11,888 nt of DNA from Candidatus Saccharibacteria bacterium CG_4_10_14_0_2_um_filter_52_9 (GCA_002792275.1 PFOA01000068.1:1-11888); one strand, 5' to 3'. Shown: positions 5,296 to 11,888, counted from the stretch's first letter. Translations and numbers: made by a program. The notes: generated by a model not told the origin, from the letters alone.

Positions 5296-6982
5296 ACATC
5301 ATGCCGCCCATGCCGCCCATTCCGGGGGCAGGAGCGCTTTCTTCTTTTGGAACGTCTACGATCAAGGCACCCATGGTCATGGCCGTGCCGGCAATCGAAA
5401 CGGCATTCTGGATCGCCTCTTTGGTAACGCGCGTCGGGTCAACAATACCAACCTTGAGAGGATCGATAATTGCTCCAGTATTTACATCGATTGCCATACC
5501 TTTATGCTTCGTAATCTCAGCCATTAGCGCCTGGCCATTAAGCCCCGCATTTTCCATTAGCGTAAGGAAGGGCTGTTTTAGCGCTTTCAGTAATATATCT
5601 TTACCGGGGTCACCAGTTAAGGTATCGCCTCTGGAAACAGCATCAACCAGTGCTTGGCGATCTTTTGTTTCTTTGACTGTCTTGTCGATAAGATGTTGGC
5701 CAAGCTGGATCAGGGTTACGCCGCCACCGGGAACAATACCTTCGTCCAGAGCGGCTTTAACAGCGTGGACAGCGTCGTCGACGCGGAACTTCTTCTCTTC
5801 GATTTCGGTTTCGGTAGCACCGCCGACTTTAATGACGGCAACTTTGCCACTCAGAGCGGCGCGGCGCTTCTCGAGGTTTTCTTTGTCGTATTCACTGGTA
5901 GCTTGATTGGCTTGAGCAGTAATTTGCTTAACCCGGGCGGTAATTTCGGCGGCTGAACCGTTGCCTTCGATGATAGTTGTTTCATCTTTGTTAACGATAA
6001 CCCGGCGGGCACCGCCAACTACATCAACATCAACGTTTTCGAAGGTCATGCCGGTGTCTTCACTAATAACAGTCGCGCCAGTCAGGATGGCGATGTCGTT
6101 AAGCACGTCTTTGCGGCGATCGCCAAAGGCCGGCGCCTTGATGGCTACGGTGTTAAAGACGCCCTTTAGGCGATTCAGGATCAGCGTACCCAGAGCCTCG
6201 CCCTCAACGTCTTCGGCGATTAAGACCAGGTCTTTCTTGCCGGTTTGGGCCAGTTTTTCTAGCAATGGCAGGAATTCCTGAATGCTGGTGATCTTTTTGT
6301 CGGTAATTACGATGGCCGGTTTGTCGTAAACAGCTTCCATGCGGGCAGTGTCGGTTACCATATAGGGGCTGACAAAGCCGCGGTCAAAGGTGAAGCCTTC
6401 GACGACTTCTTTCTCCAGCTGAAGACCCTGGCCTTCTTCTACGGTTACCACGCCGTCTTTGCCGACCTTATCGATAACATCAGCAATTAACTCGCCGATC
6501 TCGGCGTCACCGGCCGAAATGGTCGCCACTTCGGCAACGCGCTTTTTATTGCCCTGAATGTCCTCGGACATAGTTGATAATTTACTTATAACATCGTGAG
6601 CGGCGGCTTCCAGGCCTTTGCGCAACTGCATTGGATTGTGCCCGGCGGCGATCAGCTTGTTGGTCTCGTTCAAGATGTGGTAGGTCAGGACGGTTACGGT
6701 GGTGGTGCCATCGCCGGCGACGTCGTTCATTTTGCTGGCGGCCTGCTTGATCAGCTCGGCGCCGACTTTGTAGCCCAGAGTTTCGTCGTCGACGTCGGCC
6801 AGTTCCATGGCCTTGGCAACAGTTACGCCGTCGTGGCTGACAGTCGGGGCGCCAAAAGATTTGCTAATGACTACATTACGGCCTTTGGGCCCCATGGTAG
6901 TTTTGACTGCGTTATAAAGTACCTCGGCGCCGCCCAGTACGCGCTTGCGGGCATCGTCATCATAAAAAACTTTCTTGGCCAT
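5294..6982 (-). CDS. groEL: Chaperonin GroEL (HSP60)
   Basis: ATP-driven 14-mer folding chamber in the cytoplasm, working with the GroES lid. The 562-residue protein carries AVKTTMGPKGRNVVI (25-39), SHDGVTVAK (49-57), the nucleotide-binding GDGTTTVTVL (90-99), the apical-domain segment with the AFGDRRKDVLNDIAILTGA signature, EGIVPGGG (414-421) and a C-terminal Gly/Met tail, GMGGMGGMM. It is about 14 residues longer than the 548-residue E. coli protein. Between GGGVTLI (from 419) and the next conserved helix it has about 19 extra residues (roughly 434-458, including DAVSRGDTLTGDP). It follows groES by 17 bases; GGGGAG lies a rather long 12 bases before the ATG. Confidence 0.98.
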   Translation of the reverse strand: MAKKVFYDDDARKRVLGGAEVLYNAVKTTMGPKGRNVVISKSFGAPTVSHDGVTVAKAMELADVDDETLGYKVGAELIKQAASKMNDVAGDGTTTVTVLTYHILNETNKLIAAGHNPMQLRKGLEAAAHDVISKLSTMSEDIQGNKKRVAEVATISAGDAEIGELIADVIDKVGKDGVVTVEEGQGLQLEKEVVEGFTFDRGFVSPYMVTDTARMEAVYDKPAIVITDKKITSIQEFLPLLEKLAQTGKKDLVLIAEDVEGEALGTLILNRLKGVFNTVAIKAPAFGDRRKDVLNDIAILTGATVISEDTGMTFENVDVDVVGGARRVIVNKDETTIIEGNGSAAEITARVKQITAQANQATSEYDKENLEKRRAALSGKVAVIKVGGATETEIEEKKFRVDDAVHAVKAALDEGIVPGGGVTLIQLGQHLIDKTVKETKDRQALVDAVSRGDTLTGDPGKDILLKALKQPFLTLMENAGLNGQALMAEITKHKGMAIDVNTGAIIDPLKVGIVDPTRVTKEAIQNAVSIAGTAMTMGALIVDVPKEESAPAPGMGGMGGMM

Positions 6983-6999
6983 AATCTAATCAGTCTCCC

Positions 7000-7266
7000 C
7001 TATTTAACCGTCGCTAAGACATCTTCTTCTTTGACTAAAATATACTCCTGAGTGCCGACTTTAACATCGGTGGTGCTGTAGCTTTTATAAACAATCCGAT
7101 CGCCAACTTTTACTTGTTTGGCATTCGGCCCGGTGGCCATGACCTTGGCGGTTTTAGGCTTTTCCTGGGCCTGTTCCGGCAAGTACAAACCGCTGGCAGT
7201 TTTGGTAGCGGCTTCTTCGCCAACGGCGACAATATAATCACCCAGTGGTTGCAATGGTGAACTCAT
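7000..7266 (-). CDS. groES: Co-chaperonin GroES (HSP10)
   Basis: Seven-fold lid of the GroEL folding chamber, 88 residues (family usual about 95). It has the N-terminal LQPLGDYIVAV, the mobile-loop region KTASGLYLPEQAQEKPK (22-38, with the Gly-Leu-Tyr-Leu-Pro hydrophobic contact to GroEL), the GPN turn, VKVGDRIVYKSY (53-64) and EEDVLATVK at the end. AGGAG lies 8-9 bases before the ATG at 7266; an overlapping ATG 4 bases upstream is out of frame. It is first gene of the groES-groEL operon, under a CIRCE operator, 50 bases after murE on the same strand. Confidence 0.97.
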   Translation of the reverse strand: MSSPLQPLGDYIVAVGEEAATKTASGLYLPEQAQEKPKTAKVMATGPNAKQVKVGDRIVYKSYSTTDVKVGTQEYILVKEEDVLATVK

Positions 7267-7282
7267 TCATTAACTCCTGTTT

Positions 7283-7309
7283 CTAGCACTCACTATACCA
7301 GAGTGCCAA
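7283..7309 (-). promoter_or_regulatory. CIRCE operator (HrcA binding site)
   Basis: Minus strand TTGGCACTC, nine bases, GAGTGCTAG. The consensus is TTAGCACTC-N9-GAGTGCTAA, so each arm has one mismatch and the inverted-repeat core GCACTC-N-GAGTGC is perfect. It lies 17 bases before the groES start. In known systems HrcA bound here represses groESL until heat or unfolded protein occupies GroEL. hrcA itself is not in the window. Confidence 0.95.
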
Positions 7310-7320
7310 AACGGGGTCAA
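7292..7320 (-). promoter_or_regulatory. groESL promoter overlapping CIRCE and the murE stop
   Basis: Minus strand TTGACC (7315-7320), a 17-base spacer, TATAGT (7292-7297). The -10 lies inside the 9-base CIRCE spacer and the -35 shares the TGA stop codon of murE (7317-7319). HrcA bound to CIRCE would therefore block the -10 directly. Confidence 0.85.
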
Positions 7321-8618
7321 GCCTTGAGCCGCTGTAGCGCCTGGCGGGCCGTGCCAACTTCGTCCCAAGGGCGCTCGCCGTTGGCATCTTCGATGGTCTT
7401 TTCGTGGCCTTTGCCCAGAAGCAGTACAGTGTCACCGGCTTTGGCACGTTGTATTGCAAAATTAATGGCTTCGGCGCGGTCGTGAATCAGGAACAGGTCT
7501 TGATCGCGGACTTTGCCGGCTTTTTCGACGCCGGCGGCAATGTCTTCCATGATCTTGGCCGGGTCTTCCAGGCGGTCGTCTTCCTCGCAGATTATCACTT
7601 CGTCGGCGTATTCGCCGGCCAGCCTGCCCTGCTGAGGACGCTTACCGGTATCGCCGCCGCCCAGGCTGCCGAATAATACGATCAGTTTGCCTTTCACCAC
7701 CGGCTTCAGATCTTTAAATAGTTTCTCGAAGCTGTCCGGCGAGTGGGCGTAATCGACGATGACGTCAAAATCCTGGCCTTCTTCGATGCGAGCCATGCGG
7801 CCTTCCACACCTTGTAAAGCGGCAATTCCCTGCTCTATCTGTGCCGGCTCCAAGCCAAGCGTTAGCCCGACACCAACAGCCGCCAGCGAGTTATATATAT
7901 TGAAACTGCCCGGCATATTAACCTTGATGTGCAGTTCCGCTCCATTAGATTTGACGGTGTAGGTACTACCGACCGGCGTCGCCCTGACGTCGATGGTGCG
8001 CAGATCACCCTTCTCTATCCCGTAAGTCAGCTGATGGGCAATGTCCTGAGCGAACAGCTCGGCGCTGGGGTCCTCGGCATTAACAACACCGGTGCGCAGG
8101 CCTTTTTTATTGTGATTGGCCAGCTTAAACAGGCGTCGTTTGGCGTCGCGGTAACGTTCAAAGGTGCGGTGGTAAGCCAGGTGCTCATGCGTCACATTGG
8201 TCATAACAGCCACACTATATGGCACACCGAATACCCGGTGCTGAGCCAGGGCGTGGCTGGTTGTTTCCAGCACCAGCCATTCCACGCCCTGGGATTTCAT
8301 CCACTTCAGGCGTTGCATCATCTCCGGCACACTAACATTGGTCATGTGGTGCAGTTGAGGTTTGATATCATCGCCCATGCCGTAGCCAACAGTACTCATC
8401 AAACCGACTTTGTAGCCGGCCTCGTACAGCATGCGCTGAATCATAAAACTGGTGGATGTCTTACCGTTCGTCCCTGTTACACCAATAACTTTCAGTCCGT
8501 GAGCCGGAAAGCCATGCAACGTATTCCAAAGCGCCGCCTCGGCCAGGTGCCCATAGGGCTCAACAACCGCAAACAAACGGCGTGGAATTAGTTTTTTAAC
8601 TATTTTCCGGGGATTCAT
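7317..8618 (-). CDS. murE: UDP-N-acetylmuramyl-tripeptide synthetase, short MurE-type ligase
   Basis: Cytoplasmic ATP-dependent Mur ligase that adds the third amino acid to the peptidoglycan stem peptide. The 433-residue protein contains VIGVTGTNGKTSTS (44-57, P-loop), MSTVGYG (74-80), TNVTHEHLAYHRTFERYRDAK (140-160, with the Lys expected to be carbamylated), GRMA (273-276), VDYAHSPDSFEKL (288-300) and GGGDTGKRPQ (320-329). Usual MurE proteins have about 490 residues; this one starts almost directly at the central ATPase domain and lacks most of the N-terminal UDP-MurNAc-binding domain, a form I associate with Patescibacteria. The specificity site, DNPR in diaminopimelate-adding enzymes, reads EEDDRLEDP (345-353), so the amino acid added cannot be called. 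TATACT ends 7 bases before the ATG and no Shine-Dalgarno is seen. It ends with TGA inside the groESL promoter. Confidence 0.9.
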   Translation of the reverse strand: MNPRKIVKKLIPRRLFAVVEPYGHLAEAALWNTLHGFPAHGLKVIGVTGTNGKTSTSFMIQRMLYEAGYKVGLMSTVGYGMGDDIKPQLHHMTNVSVPEMMQRLKWMKSQGVEWLVLETTSHALAQHRVFGVPYSVAVMTNVTHEHLAYHRTFERYRDAKRRLFKLANHNKKGLRTGVVNAEDPSAELFAQDIAHQLTYGIEKGDLRTIDVRATPVGSTYTVKSNGAELHIKVNMPGSFNIYNSLAAVGVGLTLGLEPAQIEQGIAALQGVEGRMARIEEGQDFDVIVDYAHSPDSFEKLFKDLKPVVKGKLIVLFGSLGGGDTGKRPQQGRLAGEYADEVIICEEDDRLEDPAKIMEDIAAGVEKAGKVRDQDLFLIHDRAEAINFAIQRAKAGDTVLLLGKGHEKTIEDANGERPWDEVGTARQALQRLKA

Positions 8619-8625
8619 TGTTTCT

Positions 8626-8658
8626 AGTATAAAGCTTCTGCACCTTATTTCTGCACCT
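8626..8658 (-). promoter_or_regulatory. Putative murE promoter with a 13-bp-period direct repeat
   Basis: Minus strand TATACT (8626-8631) ends 7 bases before the murE ATG. Upstream AGGTGCAGAA occurs twice (8636-8645 and 8649-8658, same orientation, period 13), one copy in the spacer and one at the -35 position, where no -35 consensus exists. The repeat could be a protein-binding site. Confidence 0.45.
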
Positions 8659-8661
8659 GGT

Positions 8662-8688
8662 CACATTGTCACGTTTTTTTGTTACAAT
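8662..8688. promoter_or_regulatory. Second copy of the TrmB-gene dyad motif, between murE and tsaD
   Basis: CACATTGTCAC, eight bases (GTTTTTTT), GTTACAAT. Over 27 bases it differs from 2700-2726 at only two positions, both in the spacer. The dyad is weaker here (9 of 12 positions), because the right outer arm is CCGA instead of GTGG. TACAAT (8683-8688) with GTCACA (8660-8665) at 17-base spacing could be a plus-strand promoter about 50 bases before tsaD. It may be a shared operator for the divergent murE/tsaD pair. Confidence 0.6.
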
Positions 8689-8704
8689 CCGACATCTCGT
8701 AAAA

Positions 8705-8732
8705 AAGACATGTTGTAGTGCCGTGCTATGCT
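8705..8732 (+). promoter_or_regulatory. Putative start-proximal promoter of tsaD
   Basis: AAGACA (8705-8710), a 16-base spacer, TATGCT (8727-8732), ending 7 bases before the ATG at 8740. No Shine-Dalgarno is present in this interval, so a leaderless transcript is suggested. The upstream TACAAT at 8683 is the alternative. Confidence 0.4.
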
Positions 8733-8739
8733 GTAACAG

Positions 8740-9807
8740 ATGAAATTTTTGGGAATCGAGACCAGTTGTGACGAAACTGCGGCCGCCGTGGTTGAGGATG
8801 GCCAGCGCCTGCTCAGCAACGCCGTGGCCTCGAGTATGAGCGAACATATTAAGTACGGCGGCGTGGTGCCGGAAATTGCCGCGCGCAGTCATATAGAAGT
8901 GATTATGCCGATTATCAAACAGGCTCTCAGCGATGCAGATTGCACTTGGGGTGACATAGACGGCATTGCCGTAACCCATGGTGCCGGTCTGGGAGGCAGC
9001 CTGCTGATAGGGGTTATGACGGCTCGGACACTGGCCATCGCCCTGGATAAGCCACTTTACGCCACAAACCACGTTGAGGCGCACGTGTATGCTAATTTTC
9101 TCACAGACACTTCCCTGCCCGGCTACAAATTGCCGGCCAGACAGCCCGAATTTCCGATGTTAGCAGTTATAGTTTCCGGCGGCCACAGCCAGCTGGTGCT
9201 GTTCCGCAATCACTTTGATTACACCGTGCTGGGACAAACGCACGATGACGCCATCGGTGAAGCCTTCGATAAGGTAGCCAAAATGCTCGGCCTGCCCTAC
9301 CCCGGCGGCCCTTCTGTTGCCGCTACCGCCGAGAGAGGCGACCCGAACGCCTATAAACTGCCCAAAGCCAAGATGGACAAATACGACTTCAGCTTCAGCG
9401 GTCTCAAAACAGCCGTTTTGCGCCTGGCTCAGTCACAGATAGGTGAAGGCTACGATTTCCCCTCCATAAAGCTGTCAGAGAGGCTCTCAGGTGCCCAGAA
9501 GGCTGACATTGCCGCCAGCTTCCAACGCACAGCCATCGCCACTATAGTCGACAAGGCCAAGCTGGCTTATGAAGAGTTCGACGCCAAGAGTGTGGTCATA
9601 GCCGGCGGCGTGGCCGCCAACAGCGAACTCCGGCACCAATTAACAGAGGCTCTGCTCGGCGCAAGCGTGCCTATCGACTTCCCCGACCTCAAGCTCTGCA
9701 CCGATAACGGCGCCATGGTGGCTGTTCTGGGTTGCTATAAGATGAAGCTCGGCCAGCCGGAGGCCAATCCCTTCAGCCTGTCAATTGAGCCCAATTTGTC
9801 GATGTAG
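8740..9807 (+). CDS. tsaD: tRNA N6-adenosine threonylcarbamoyltransferase TsaD
   Basis: Transfers threonylcarbamoyl to A37 of ANN-decoding tRNAs (t6A) with partners TsaB and TsaE. The 355-residue protein has the ASKHA N-terminus MKFLGIETSCDETAAAVV, GGVVPEIAARSH (40-51), THGAGLGGSLLIG (79-91), the metal-binding NHVEAH (110-115, His111 and His115), IVSGGHSQLVL (144-154), DDAIGEAFDKVAKMLGLPYPGGP, FSFSGLKTAVLRL, AGGVAANSELR and CTDNGAMVA with the metal ligand Asp near 322. Length is slightly above the 337 residues of E. coli TsaD. It is divergent from murE and ends 2 bases from the convergent hypothetical gene, with no clear terminator between. Confidence 0.97.
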   Translation: MKFLGIETSCDETAAAVVEDGQRLLSNAVASSMSEHIKYGGVVPEIAARSHIEVIMPIIKQALSDADCTWGDIDGIAVTHGAGLGGSLLIGVMTARTLAIALDKPLYATNHVEAHVYANFLTDTSLPGYKLPARQPEFPMLAVIVSGGHSQLVLFRNHFDYTVLGQTHDDAIGEAFDKVAKMLGLPYPGGPSVAATAERGDPNAYKLPKAKMDKYDFSFSGLKTAVLRLAQSQIGEGYDFPSIKLSERLSGAQKADIAASFQRTAIATIVDKAKLAYEEFDAKSVVIAGGVAANSELRHQLTEALLGASVPIDFPDLKLCTDNGAMVAVLGCYKMKLGQPEANPFSLSIEPNLSM

Positions 9808-9809
9808 CT

Positions 9810-10364
9810 CTAGGCGGCTTGCCGGATATTTCCGTCCTTTGAAAACAGTCGCTCAAGAGGCTCCACTTTGGGAGCAAAACTGGGGTGTCGATCTTTTATC
9901 CAGACGCCTGTCAGGCCATTATTCTCAAACTGATTGAGCAGTTTTTGCCATCTACCCACCCTTTCAGCTAGCATTTCGGCCTCCTTGTTTGTGCTAAGCA
10001 AAAAGTTGGCTATCAGTTTATCAACGGAGTACCGCGGCCCATAATCCTGACACAGATTAATAAAGTCGCCCTCTGGTGTAATTACTCCCCTGTCCGAACG
10101 TGAGTCTGTTTTCAAAAATACACCCATCGTCTTCAGGGGTATAATTCTGAATTCCCGACTCCTCCCCTCTCCAAATGCCGCTACTAGCTGATCGCCGGGC
10201 TGTACTACATGACCTCCTAGATCCGTGCCATGAATAGCAGTTTCCGGCTCCAGAACCCGCGGATACACCTCGGGTAACACACCTTCAGCAACTAAGAGTT
10301 CGTCATGACGATTAAAGAAAAATCGCTCTTCTCCATACATTCGTTCGGCAGGTACGATTTGCAT
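9810..10364 (-). CDS. Hypothetical protein, 184 residues
   Basis: I do not recognise this protein. It is supported as a gene by an AGGAG ribosome site 8 bases before the ATG, a TTGACA promoter element upstream and its tidy fit between tsaD and the valS promoter. There is no signal peptide or transmembrane segment. The N-terminal half (to about 105) is rich in beta-prone and acidic stretches (FFFNRHDELLVAEG, HVVQPGDQLVAAFGEG, IIPLKTMGVFLKT). The middle (about 112-150) looks helical (SVDKLIANFLLSTNKEAEM, ERVGRWQKLLNQFENN), and the end is basic (WIKDRHPSFAPK). A soluble cytoplasmic protein is likely. It is convergent with tsaD and divergent from valS; no functional link is evident. Confidence 0.75.
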   Translation of the reverse strand: MQIVPAERMYGEERFFFNRHDELLVAEGVLPEVYPRVLEPETAIHGTDLGGHVVQPGDQLVAAFGEGRSREFRIIPLKTMGVFLKTDSRSDRGVITPEGDFINLCQDYGPRYSVDKLIANFLLSTNKEAEMLAERVGRWQKLLNQFENNGLTGVWIKDRHPSFAPKVEPLERLFSKDGNIRQAA

Positions 10365-10388
10365 GTTTGTCTCCTGTTGTTACAGCCT

Positions 10389-10418
10389 ATTTAACTATGT
10401 TATTTGCCAGCCTGTCAA
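10389..10418 (-). promoter_or_regulatory. Putative promoter of the 184-residue hypothetical gene
   Basis: Minus strand TTGACA (10413-10418, perfect -35), an 18-base spacer, TTAAAT (10389-10394). The predicted start leaves a short leader containing the AGGAG ribosome site. Confidence 0.55.
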
Positions 10419-10431
10419 TTGTAAGATTTAC

Positions 10432-10460
10432 TTCACGTGAAATAGTGCTTATTTCATGAA
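10432..10460. promoter_or_regulatory. Two short palindromes upstream of valS
   Basis: TTCACGTGAA (10432-10441, perfect 10-bp palindrome) and TTCATGAA (10453-10460, perfect 8-bp palindrome) are centred about 20 bases apart, two helical turns, between the divergent hypothetical gene and valS. They could be paired half-similar sites for a dimeric regulator of valS. Short palindromes also arise by chance. Confidence 0.3.
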
Positions 10461-10487
10461 TTATTACAGAGGTGGTATGATGGTGGC

Positions 10488-11888
10488 ATGAAATTGCCAA
10501 AGGTGTACACAGCAGGGGATTACGAGAGTGATATTTACGCTCTCTGGGAGAAGAGCGGTGTCTTTACCGCCGACCCCAAGAGCAGTAAAGAACACTTCTC
10601 GATTGCTATGCCGCCGCCTAATGAAACCGGCACTTTGCACATCGGTCACGCGCTCTTTATAACCTTGCAGGACATTATGGCTCGGCACGCCCGACAACAG
10701 GGGAAAGACGTGCTCTGGCTACCCGGTACTGATCACGCCGCTATTGCTACCAACGCTGTTATGGAGCGGACTCTGGCCGAACAGGGGACTAATAAGCACG
10801 AGGTCGGCCGTGAAAAGTTTCTGGAACGCACGATTGAGTTTGTCGGCGGCAGTCGCGATACCATAAACACTCAGATCCGGGCTATGGGTGCCAGCGTTGA
10901 CTGGACACGAGCCCGCTACACGCTGGACGATACGCTCAACAGGGCAGTCAATGAAGTCTTCGTGAAAATGTATTACGATGGCTTGATTTACAGGGGTCAT
11001 CGCATAGTAAACTGGGATCCCAATCTCGAAACCAATGTGTCCGACGATGAGGTAGATTACGTAGAAGAGCAGGGTAAGTTTTACACATTTAAATACGGTC
11101 CGTTTGAGATCGGTACTGCCCGGCCGGAAACCAAGTTCGGCGACAAATACGTCGTAATGCACCCCGACGACAAGCGCTATGCCAAATACAAGCACGGCGA
11201 CACCTTTGAGACCGAGTGGATCAACGGTAAAGTAACGGCCACAATTATTAAAGATGAGGCGGCCGATCCTAAGTTCGGCACCGGTGTTATGACCATCACA
11301 CCTTGGCATGACCAGACCGACTTTGACATCGCCGAGCGCCACAAGCTCGACAGGGAACAGATCATAGACTTTCACGGGAAACTACTGCCGATTGCCGGCG
11401 AGTTCGAGGGCATGGCCATAGCCGAGGCCCGGCCAAAGATTGTGGACAAGCTGAAAGGGAAGGGGTTGCTGGTAAAAATCGATGAAAACTACACTCACAA
11501 CATTGCTACCAACAGCCGCGGCAAAGGTGTTATTGAGCCCCAAATCCGCCTACAGTGGTTCATAGACGTCAATAAGCAGGTGGTGGAATGGAAGGGCAAA
11601 AAGCTCAGCCTGAAAGAAGTAATGCAATCAGTAATCCGCGATGGCGATATAGAGATTATTCCCAAGCGCTTCGAGAAAATCTACTTCCATTGGATAGATA
11701 ACCTGCGCGACTGGTGCGTCAGCCGCCAGATCTGGTGGGGACACCGCGTACCGGTCTGGTACCGAACCGACAATGACGGTAATGAAGAGATCTATGTCGA
11801 TGCCCGGCCGCCCACCGACAAGAGCGAAGGCTGGCATGATTGGCAGCAGGATCCGGACACCCTGGATACCTGGTTCAGCTCGTCACTA
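10488..11888 (+). CDS. valS: Valyl-tRNA synthetase, N-terminal part (cut by window end)
   Basis: Class I synthetase charging tRNA-Val; 467 residues are visible of a family usually above 800. Key parts: MPPPNETGTLHIGHAL (41-56, HIGH signature at 51-54), WLPGTDHAAIATNAVME (the catalytic-fold segment with the ValRS G-T-D-H-A motif), WDPNLETNVSDDEV, the editing-domain GTARPETKFGD and GVMTITPWHDQTDF segments, then the return to the catalytic fold, WCVSRQIWWGHRVPVWY and DTLDTWFSSSL at the window edge. The KMSKS loop and anticodon-binding domain are beyond it. GAGGTGG (10469-10475) precedes the start; ATGs at 10477 and 10480 are out of frame. It is divergent from the hypothetical gene. Confidence 0.96.
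   Translation, partial: MKLPKVYTAGDYESDIYALWEKSGVFTADPKSSKEHFSIAMPPPNETGTLHIGHALFITLQDIMARHARQQGKDVLWLPGTDHAAIATNAVMERTLAEQGTNKHEVGREKFLERTIEFVGGSRDTINTQIRAMGASVDWTRARYTLDDTLNRAVNEVFVKMYYDGLIYRGHRIVNWDPNLETNVSDDEVDYVEEQGKFYTFKYGPFEIGTARPETKFGDKYVVMHPDDKRYAKYKHGDTFETEWINGKVTATIIKDEAADPKFGTGVMTITPWHDQTDFDIAERHKLDREQIIDFHGKLLPIAGEFEGMAIAEARPKIVDKLKGKGLLVKIDENYTHNIATNSRGKGVIEPQIRLQWFIDVNKQVVEWKGKKLSLKEVMQSVIRDGDIEIIPKRFEKIYFHWIDNLRDWCVSRQIWWGHRVPVWYRTDNDGNEEIYVDARPPTDKSEGWHDWQQDPDTLDTWFSSSL

Noticed and set aside
5247..5906. 219-residue plus-strand ORF opposite groEL
   Set aside because: It is antisense to a certain groEL coding region and its Ser/Ala/Pro-rich translation looks like a codon-bias shadow.
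1279..8618. Alternative genetic code (UGA as Gly)
   Set aside because: TGA ends both the GNAT and murE genes at the expected protein ends, so UGA is used as stop.
8596..9084. Minus-strand ORF of 162 residues across the murE-tsaD gap
   Set aside because: It overlaps the tsaD coding region and the start of murE in another frame; no family resemblance.
10719..11375. 218-residue minus-strand ORF opposite valS
   Set aside because: The plus strand is clearly valS with HIGH and editing motifs; this is an antisense shadow.

Overview
The window reads as a compact bacterial chromosome segment, roughly half G+C, most likely from the Patescibacteria/CPR and probably Candidatus Saccharibacteria. The placement is an inference. 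It rests on a short MurE that lacks the usual N-terminal domain, a DUF1361 membrane protein, a two-domain bifunctional phosphoglucose/phosphomannose isomerase, a small TrmB-type helix-turn-helix protein, an acidic disordered protein with a conserved C-terminal helical domain, and a membrane protein with an LPxTG-like TDTGPG tail. TGA ends at least murE and the GNAT gene, so UGA is not recoded and a code-25 lineage (Gracilibacteria, Absconditabacteria) is unlikely. Genes lie end to end; no gene-free stretch exceeds about 170 bases. I see no tRNA, rRNA, insertion sequence or CRISPR array.

Layout. 1-1940 (minus strand): promoter, a 23-residue leader ORF with Arg codons, an intrinsic terminator, a GNAT acetyltransferase, an acetylglutamate-kinase-like enzyme, and the 5' part of argS (cut by the window start). 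1941-2615 (minus): DUF1361 membrane protein. 2733-3044 (plus): TrmB-like regulator, preceded by a near-perfect 38-bp dyad. 3041-4072 (minus): sugar-phosphate isomerase. 4152-4778 (plus): acidic disordered protein. 4775-5230 (minus): two-TM protein. 5294-7266 (minus): groES-groEL behind a CIRCE operator. 7317-8618 (minus): murE. 8740-9807 (plus): tsaD. 9810-10364 (minus): unrecognised protein. 10488-11888 (plus): valS, cut by the window end.

The most interesting structure is 1779-1931. The leader ORF, two mutually exclusive RNA pairings and a terminator form a textbook ribosome-mediated transcription attenuator. By its codons it would sense Arg-tRNA charging, and it sits ahead of an apparent GNAT / NAG-kinase-like / argS operon. 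This would tie an acetylglutamate-type enzyme pair and arginyl-tRNA synthetase to arginine supply.

Two further regulatory patterns stand out. A 27-bp motif (25/27 identical) occurs upstream of the TrmB-like gene and again between murE and tsaD, suggesting a shared operator. Several transcription units also have a -10-like hexamer only 6-8 nt before the start codon and no clear Shine-Dalgarno, suggesting leaderless mRNAs, whereas operon-internal genes and groES carry Shine-Dalgarno sequences.
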